A stretch of DNA of 64,000 nucleotides from Ceratodon purpureus (lineage: Eukaryota > Streptophyta > Bryopsida > Pseudoditrichales > Ditrichaceae), in contig CM026423.1 in NCBI GenBank assembly GCA_014871385.1, forward strand, positions 2,546,408 to 2,610,407. The letters run 5' to 3'. The stretch's first letter is position 1, and each line of letters opens with the position of its first letter. The notes below the pieces were generated by a model, which ran no database searches, was not told where the DNA came from, and saw only the letters and a program-made list of their open reading frames with translations. Below, in pieces: positions 56,800-64,000 of the stretch. The translations under genes were made by a program, and so were the position numbers.

Positions 56800-57933
56800 T
56801 CTCTCTCTCCATTATCAATTAAAAATTTGTGAAGTATGCAACAAGCTATGATTACTATTGGAGCATATTAGAGACCCACGTTTAAGTTCTTGAAAATTCC
56901 AAATTTGTTTTTCAAAAGACCAAAAGCATTCTCAATCTTCACTCTTTTAGCTCTCCATTTGCTATCAAATAGATTTTTCCGCTCCGTACTTGTTCCATGT
57001 GAGCTAAAACACTTCATAAGACCAACGCGTAAAGGGTATGCAGAATTGCCGAGTAGATAAGGTTGAATCTTTTTACCAACAATTTTAAAATGTAATTTAT
57101 GAGGAAGGTTGTTTGCTCCTAACCTTTACCATAATAAGGAAGATCTTAAATGGGCGGCATCATGGCATCCACGAGGAAATTTTACACTAACATCTAAAAA
57201 TCTTCGTTTGTGGTCACATTCCGCTTGCAAAAGAATTGAATGAAATTTTAATCTATTGTTATAATCAGCTGGAACTTCTTTGATACTTAGTTTTTTAGTT
57301 AAACGGATATGGGTTCCGTCAATTGCTCCCCACATATAAGGTATATCAGTAAGTGATTCAAAACCATTCATAATTTCTTGCACTTCCTCACCTTTCGGAA
57401 GTGAAATGTATTTTTCATAAAAATGAGTTACCAAAACGTCACAAATTTGATGCGTAAATTTAGAGGTAGTTGTGGGAGAGAGACTCAAATGATTTTTTGT
57501 ATTTATAACAAGACCTGCAAACCCTAGTCTATGCAATGCCACAACAACCTTTTTGTCAACTGTAACTGCTTCTCTCATTCGCGTGTCTTGTTTTTTAATA
57601 CATGGTGTAACGTGTTAGCATCTCAACAAGCTTGCAGAATTGTGAGTACTTCATCCTATATTGACCAGCCTAATTCTTATCCAATCGATGTAGAGGCTCT
57701 TTCAACAACACTCCTTTGTGTATATCATTCCATTGAGTTTGTTGACGTGCATCCAACCACAATTCTCTATTTGGACGATTACAGCGTTGCTTAGGATATA
57801 ATATGCTTACAAATGCTAAAAGAGATATCATAAGTGTAATTAAAATGAAGTTATCATCCATATCTTCATCTAATTTTTTATTAAATGCTATCAAGTACAT
57901 GTAAATAAAACTTGAATTAAAACCAATTAACAA
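56800..57933 (-). pseudogene. HARBI1-type nuclease of a PIF/Harbinger element
   Basis: The minus strand reads NRPNRELWLDARQQTQWNDI, then after a frameshift the frame at 57126-57578: MREAVTVDKKVVVALHRLGF, SLPKGEEVQEIMNGFESL, PYMWGAIDGTHIRLTKKL with the first catalytic Asp, VKFPRGCHDAAHLRSS. In the next segment YLLGNSAYPLRVGLMKCF has Asn where the family has the second catalytic Asp, and RVKIENAFGLLKNKFGIFKN keeps the Glu. Ends near 56810 with IIACCILHKFLI. Stops and the D-to-N change indicate an inactive copy. Confidence 0.8.
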
Positions 57934-58791
57934 ACTTGAATATTAATTTGATATTTAGAAATTAACAAACTTGAATGGCCACCTACAGAAATCAACAAAA
58001 TTGAATATACAAGTATTTAGAAATCAACAAACTCGAATGGCCACCTAATTTTCTTGATTATTGCAGTGTGGTAAGTTGCGGTGTAGAATGACACTGTGGA
58101 AGTTACCAACATGCGGCTGCAGTGTGTAAATGAAACACTGTGGAGGTGTAAAGTAGAGGCTCATATTCCCGCCTGAATTTCAGGTTTGCATACTTAGAAT
58201 TGTGAAAGATTTTTTTATATTTTTGGATGCTCCGCAAAGCTATTGCAAAGGCATCCTCCCAAAAAATTAGAATTTTGAGCATTTCTACAATTTTCTATGA
58301 ATTTTTGAGTCTGAAGGGATAGAGTGACCATTTACCATTCACTAGAGTCCTACATTCATGAGAGGTTGGATTCTGAAAATAGAATGTTTTGGCACCAATG
58401 AGAACCAATCATAAACTTTCAGTTTTCCCAAGTATGGACGTAATTAGAACCCTCTTCAGTAAGGCTGGTTGCTTCCTGACACCCCTTCCCCAATCGATAG
58501 GGGTCGGGATTGCAACCCGCTCGTGAATACAACCCTCTACCTTATGTAGAAACACTGTGAGCGGTCACCACTGAAGGCGCCAGTACAAGTGTAAACGAGC
58601 TATGAGTGTACGATGTGGGAGTCGACGACTCCAGGAACCCTGCTGAATTACTACCTCCGGCATCCCACAATAACAGTCAATTTACAATTTGAATTTCATT
58701 AAACACGGTTTATAATTCTTAATCCTCTAGCATTCATTTCCAGCGCACGTCCTTTTGGATTTATAGATATTCTGCCTACCGAAGTTACCCG
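57934..58791. other. intergenic between Harbinger remnant and epimerase gene
   Basis: The phrase AATCAACAAA.T.GAAT repeats at about 57957-58035 together with ATGGCCACCTA. No gene is supported. I found no convincing terminal inverted repeat for the Harbinger-type cluster here. Confidence 0.3.
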
Positions 58792-58805
58792 AAGAGATAC
58801 CGTAG

Positions 58806-58860
58806 TTCTTTCTTGCAATGAATTTCTCTTCATTTGCTTCAAAAAAAAAAAAAAAAAAAA
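58806..58860 (+). mobile_element. 55-bp LINE 3' tail insertion
   Basis: GCAATGAATTTCTCTTCATT plus TGCTTC and about 20 A match the 3' end of the LINE at 29896-29940 (GCAATGAGTTCACTTCATTT, GCTTC, A-tract). The 14-bp sequence AAGAGATACCGTAG stands on both sides (58792-58805 and 58861-58874), a perfect target-site duplication. It is an extremely 5'-truncated insertion. Confidence 0.88.
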
Positions 58861-59690
58861 AAGAGATACCGTAGTGAAGATGTACAATTTGCATAATGTC
58901 ACACCAAGAATCAGAAATTGAAAGGCCTTCTCTTCTTTCAAGCTTGCACACTACTGATTGTTCATTGTGTTCAATTTGAAACTAATGCAGGTCATCTCGA
59001 AGATGCATCTCTCAAGAGATCGGAATGCGTAGAGAATATAAACCTCTTTTAAAGAAAGAAACAGCTTACAGAGCAAGCTTCAATAGTTTACAGAGCGGTT
59101 TCCAATGTTTGTTCACTCCCAGATGGTACCCTTCATACCCTGCATTTCCATTACTTATAAGGGTTCATCATCACAGGATGCTTTTATGGAAATACATGGC
59201 ATACTACTGTGCCTGTTCACCAAGTTACCTAACTAGAATAAGATACAAAATTATACCTTTGTGCCGATCCTTTTCCTGCAGCTATCTACCTTCACAAGTA
59301 CATTCCAAGGCGTCTCCGCTTAACCTTTGCCACATTCCTCACAGGGCCTTCTAGGAAGTGGAGAGATGTGAAGAAACTGAGACGGCTACAGCAATGTGTA
59401 CAATATACTACAAGTCTCCGGCCTTCGAGCGATTGCTCCACAATGGATGAGACCACCCATGCTTCCTTAGCACCGTCTCTCGAACGCCCATAGTTAATGT
59501 TGACCTGATACAGAACTTTGTAGATATGATCCTGGCAGGATTAGCTACAGCTTTTGCACAAATTCCCAGGATTCAGCCATCCTGGGCTCTTTGATATGAT
59601 CTTTCTCCACTGCTGAATTCTGGCCCAGTAGCAGGTTGTATCCATCTTGAAGACTAGTTATAAAGTTACAATACGTCCGCATAGCTTGAG

Positions 59691-60749
59691 TTATACTCGA
59701 GCATGGGGACGGCTCGATTGCTGGAGCTGAATGAGAACACCCATGTTATCTTTCGGTTGCAAAAACATTCCTGATTTCTGGCTTGCTCCTTCAATGCTTA
59801 GGTTGCCAATTGGCAGGCTACCCACTCCAGCTTCACTCAAATAGCCTTCTGCAGAGTTGATGTTATCCACCTGTCCCCAGAATTAAAAAAAAAAAAGAAG
59901 GAAATATTAGACTTACATTCCAAGTTCACCACGACTACTTGTTGATGAATGCAGCGCCACATTTTCGAGCTAAAACTTTACACCACGCCATGGAAGCCCT
60001 TCGGATACTATGAAGCACATCAGGCCCGTCGTGTTCATATATCAGAGACTAAAAGCAATACACACTGAGGGCAGTAAGAATCATACCGTGATTGAGACAT
60101 GGTGGACGCCGCCGTTGGGATTCTTTCTCAGGAATTCCGCAACTGGACTCTCCTGTCCTACAGGATGCAACAGCTCAAGGCACACATTTGGCAACTGAAC
60201 AAAGACAACGTGGGTGTGCTTCAGAGAAGCATGCTCCTGCACATACAACACCAGGCAACATTATTCACTACAAAATCTAAAACGGCGACTCTTCACATCG
60301 GAAACACGGCGATCTACATACTCCTTGAACCACCACGTCAAAATGTAGAACCAAATCTTTGCAATCTGCACTCTCAAGAGCAGCTCCTTGAAATGCTACT
60401 GCAGGCAATGAGCAAATGACTAGTTCCGGACGACGTCAGGTAAAGGAAAAGTTATGAGTTCCGGGATACTTACCACAGGGTCGCTCACTTGGGCACCGAA
60501 CACACTGCGGTAGTGCTCAGCGGCGGCTAAAAGGTCTGGGACAGCGAGGCCAATGTGTTGCAGCCCCTTCACAGCGAACGGAATATCTTGGGGTGGGCTT
60601 CTGACAGCCCAGCCGCCACACCGACCCCCGCTGCCAGCTCCAACATGCGCATCCATTGCCTGAGTGGCACGAATCGCAATTGGGCGAGAAATCTGGGTGA
60701 TGACTTGGCGTGCTGCAGGTACAAGCGCTCGTCGGAGGATTCCAGCCAT
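59691..60749 (-). CDS. methylmalonyl-CoA epimerase, mitochondrial (VOC family)
   Basis: Three coding exons on the minus strand: 60474-60749, 60087-60236, 59691-59870, all phase 0 with GT-AG borders; 201 residues. The N-terminus MAGILRRALVPAARQVITQI is an arginine-rich mitochondrial presequence. The core has GLQHIGLAVPDLLAAAEHYR with the first metal His, VVFVQLPNVCLELLHPVGQ, SPVAEFLRKNPNGGVHHVSI with the second His, and FLQPKDNMGVLIQLQQ. This is the two-module VOC fold of the enzyme that interconverts (R)- and (S)-methylmalonyl-CoA. The C-terminal strand has Gln where family members usually have the metal-binding Glu (GVLVEL pattern). The start at 60749 is preferred to upstream non-ATG frames. 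A 5'UTR exon lies upstream. Confidence 0.86.
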
Positions 60750-61861
60750 GTCGAATCGGACGTAGAAATCAAAGAATCTGTGGTTCAAATTACCGTGTGA
60801 CTTGCTTTGCTGTCAAGAGGTGCGAAGATATCAAGCCTGGAGAAACAGAGGTTGGTATTTCGTGGACGTTAGAAGAATCTTAGAGAAAAGCCACATCCAG
60901 ACCTCAAACTCTAGACAAATGTAAGACATCTGTATCTTGCGAAGAGGCCTCCCCAGTACACTAGACGCTCAAACGTACTCAGCGCTTGATTCTCTGCCAG
61001 CAAGTTTCACAACGAAGAGAATGCAGTGTAGAGAGCCAGTTCACCAGAGTTAGCAGGGCTAAAATCGAGACATCACAAGCATTACAGCTACTACAGCATC
61101 CCCAATTATATAGCATTAGTGCTACAGAACCCTTCCAACCCAAACCTCAAAACTTACAAAAGCCCGAAAGAGGGATCTTCGCAACAGAGCTCTAGCTAGG
61201 AGCATCAACAGGACCACAGCTTCTCAACACGAGAAACGCGCATCTATGTAATCCATCTAGACAAACATGTAATAACATCAAATCATAACCAACCAAAAGA
61301 ACTCTCAAGCAAGACCAAAACCCAAACATAAAACCTCAGCACCGACTAAAATCCACCCGAAACCCGCAACTACCTTACAATCCTAAAACACAAACCAAAC
61401 CACAAAAACTCACTCACGAGTAACTCTCAAGCCCCTTCAAAACGAAATCCTCTCGAAAACAGGGACACAGCTCCTCTCCAACCTCACCCCCATGTCAACT
61501 CAAACCCACTCCAACTCATGTACACCCAATTCAAACCTTAAAGTAAGACACCAACAGCAACGAAACACCAGCCCTCACCAAAAAAAACACTCAAACTTGC
61601 ACCTTTCGAAACTATTCCTCCCAGCAACAGATAGAGAAAAAGAGATACTGGAACATACCTGGGCGAATTGGAACAGATTGAGGAGCTTGAGCACTCAATT
61701 CAAAGCTGGAGATGAGGCGCTCGCAACGAAGGGACAGAGATGAGATGAGAAGGTGATGGTGGGAGATGGCGAGGGAGCAAGTTTCGAGAGAGGGAGAGAG
61801 ATGTGTGTGTGTATGCACAAGTGAGAGTGGTAGCTTCAAGGCCGGCGTCTGGTTGTTTATA
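60750..61861 (-). promoter_or_regulatory. TATA box, 5'UTR exon and leader intron of the epimerase gene
   Basis: TATAAAC (minus) at 61855-61861 is followed by a CT-rich leader. A donor CGCCCAG/GTATGT at 61659/61658 and an acceptor TCTCCAG/GCTTGA at 60837/60836 define a leader intron of about 820 bp. The leader exon then runs into the ATG at 60749. The acceptor-side segment is also present in the partial copy at about 51.4 kb. Confidence 0.5.
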
Positions 61862-63466
61862 TTCTGGATTCGTTGCCGTAATTAAGTTTGCTTAGACTCG
61901 GGAGAATAAATTTATGAAAAGAAAAAGCCTGAATGCTTTTATCTGGTCACCAGGATAAATATGCAATCCACTTATCACCATGCGGATAATACTCTACTCC
62001 ACCTGGGCCTGGGAGCTTCAGTTTAGTATATTTTTGTAAAAACTGCAGTTTGCTTGCACGTTGCACTTCAGACCGACACCAGTGACTCCTCTTGAGATTT
62101 CACTTTACTAGAGTTTACGGGTGCGTTTTTAGATCTTTTTCTTGTCTTTTCTTTTTTCTTTTTTTGAGGTTTTCTATTTTCTTTTTCCTCACTTGATATG
62201 TAAGGATCTTCGTAATTACAGGTATATAATTTTTTTCTATTTTTGAATATATTATAATTGTTTAAAGAGTACATGAAGTGGAGATATAGTATGTTTATTT
62301 GAAATTCTAATTCTCGTAATCTTTTTGTCTATGACTAATTTTTTTCAACTTCTTTCTTTTTTTAGATTGTGGGTCAAACTACATTGACTTGCTACATGGA
62401 TTCGTTTTTCTATTCTACAAATATAAGGTCTAGAATTTTTGGTCTAACGAGTATATAAGCAAAAAGGAATGTCAATCCTAAGTTAATTAAGGAATGCAAT
62501 ACATTCCAACATCTATACGTAATAAAAAAATTGAGAGTAGAAAACTGTACCTTGGAGAAAATGATAAATATTTCAATAAATTGGTGATAAGTGTACTAGA
62601 TTTTTTAGTGTAGTGTCACCAATTCTAAATGTCATGTTCAATGCTAATATGATTGTCCAATGTCATCAATACTACTTTAGAGTGAAGTATTAATTGAATT
62701 TTTTAAAATATTATAACATAATTAATTTTATGATGATTCTTATTGTTATTGACCACTAAATGTTATATGACATTGATTTATCATTTTTAGTGTAGTGATT
62801 ACAATTAAAGACAATTTTCAAACTTCTTCTTATTTGAATTTAAAACAATAGTATATGAGATTTAAAATTTTCATCAAAGTAATTTCAACGGTGATTAGAT
62901 TTTTTTCTCATATTGACAAAGTCTCAAAATTAGGACGGCGTATTACATCTACAAATTTGTTACAAGCTATATCCTCTTTTAGACATGAAATCTATTTGTC
63001 CGAACATTTTACATAAGATCATTGAAAATCAATCATTATCCATACAGAATCACGCACATTTGTATTTTTTTAATAGTAATATAATTCTGAAATTAAATGA
63101 CTCCCCTTGAAAGTAACTGAGATGGATTTTAAAAAAAACAAACTATGTTGTTGATAGATTTTAAAGTTATTTGTAAATTCATCCACTTCTTATCCAAAGG
63201 TTCCCCTCATGTCTCACAATTTTTTTCTACTTTACTTGCCTTCATAATTAAATGTATATCTTAGGACAATAAAACTTCATTTACATCATACCACTTTATC
63301 TAATATTAAGTCGATTTTGATACCTTTAAAGGCCCATCTTGTTGTGCAATTCCAATTTGACTCTTTTTTGTAATCGATAAGATATTTTAGAATGTCAATT
63401 GAGGGAAATCGCTTGGACAAGCCTTCACTCAAAATGGCAAAACGATTGCATGTAGCAAAGTCCAGG
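61862..63466. other. AT-rich intergenic DNA
   Basis: No gene is supported. TTTTTAGTGTAGTG, which resembles a CACTA terminus, occurs twice in the same orientation at about 62602-62615 and 62784-62797, suggesting relic CACTA-type ends. Confidence 0.35.
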
Positions 63467-63469
63467 TCA

Positions 63470-63590
63470 TACTAGTCGAAACTGCGATTTGTTCCACCTG
63501 CGACTCCACCTCATATATGCCCAATTCCACCTTGACATGTGGACTGGCAAATAGAATCGTAGGTAGAACATGCCATGGTTTCCACTAGTG
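63470..63590. mobile_element. 121-bp CACTA-type MITE
   Basis: The left end TACTAGTCGAAAC and right end GTTTCCACTAGTG are inverted repeats with two mismatches, and TCA is duplicated at 63467-63469 and 63591-63593. The right end is the same as that of the 18716-18833 element. Confidence 0.65.
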
Positions 63591-64000
63591 TCAAGTGACT
63601 TTACATCCCATGTGAAGATTATCATTTGACTACATCCTTTGGCCACCTCTACATGCAAAAAGTAAAACAAAAATATCCGACTTCATTCTTCACCCGTGGT
63701 CCATAAATGCTGATGTGGTCGACTCTTTGCCACGTTATTTTGATGGTAGTTTCTTTAGGTGGGTTTTGAAGTTTCATAAAGGTAGCGAGTTTGAACTTAC
63801 TAATTTGGACTTCTCTGCCAGTGCTATCTTTTTACAAAATATCAAAAGGGCGGTGCACCAATGAGAATTCAACAACATAACATGCAACGATATTTCTCAA
63901 ATTGAAATGAGATATACAACTTCAAGATTTTGAGAAGTGTTAACTTCCAATCATGATGCAATAGGCCCTCCTTGGAGGAGCAAGCAGTGCTCAACAAATT

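Noticed and set aside
59025..59354. Plus-strand 109-codon frame
   Set aside because: It lies antisense to the 3' flank of the epimerase gene and is not preserved in the duplicated segment at 50.4 kb.
1..64000. CRISPR arrays, tRNA and rRNA genes
   Set aside because: No regularly spaced repeats with unique spacers and no cloverleaf or rRNA core sequence were recognised by reading; a tRNA scan could still find a degenerate copy.

Overview
The window looks like nuclear DNA of a land plant, most likely a bryophyte (a moss is my best guess; the species is not determined). Genes have short exons and GT-AG introns, three proteins carry plastid- or mitochondrion-type presequences, RGLG-type and HCF101 genes are present, and AT-rich intergenic DNA holds LINE, Pogo/Tigger-like, PIF/Harbinger-like, CACTA-type and Replitron-like remains. 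I found no tRNA, rRNA, CRISPR or bacterial-style operon.

Conventional genes: HCF101 (minus, 1-1773, runs off the left edge); an RGLG-type copine-domain gene (9599-11247) whose RING finger is broken; a Lin0512-family gene (45207-46933, minus, four exons); a two-exon gene for an unrecognised secreted protein (47900-48742, minus); and a methylmalonyl-CoA epimerase gene (59691-60749 plus a 5'UTR exon, minus) with a decayed partial copy at about 50.4-51.5 kb.

The most unusual content is two families of very short genes that ordinary length cut-offs would miss. Family 1 encodes glycine-rich peptides of 21-33 residues with the core GDGGGSKW (six copies: 3631+, 3952+, 5490-, 5794-, 8241-, 41780+). 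Family 2 encodes proline-rich peptides of 27-47 residues with a D-A-T-P-V/I-S-I-Y-x-P-P type core (15191-, 31528+, 31829+, 32083+), with two probable relatives carrying D-P-V/L-S-I/L-W-x-P-S-T (13651+, 33645-). Several have a TATA box about 200 bp upstream, and in at least four cases the peptide start is the first ATG of the inferred leader. Copies lie in nested inverted duplications: 3.2-3.7 kb matches 5.7-6.2 kb inverted, 2.3-2.8 kb matches the RGLG 5' end at 9.25-9.64 kb inverted, and a convergent pair at 13.65/15.19 kb is mirrored at 33.65/32.08 kb around a TE-rich centre near 23.6 kb.

Repeats, left to right: a 305-bp MITE (16755-17059), a CACTA-like MITE (18716-18833), a 35-base C tract (20634-20668), a 2-oxoglutarate oxygenase exon fragment (22.5 kb), a decayed Replitron-like HUH endonuclease gene (24.7-26.1 kb), a 5'-truncated LINE (26874-29953), a Pogo-like element (about 36.5-40.7 kb), a 164-bp-arm foldback (49146-49489), a 160-bp CACTA MITE (51061-51220), a Harbinger-type cluster with a Ulp1-like protease remnant (54.4-57.9 kb), a 55-bp LINE tail with its target duplication (58.8 kb) and another CACTA MITE (63470-63590). 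The AT-rich stretches 17.1-22.3, 34.6-36.5, 51.5-57 and 62-64 kb hold no gene I can support.
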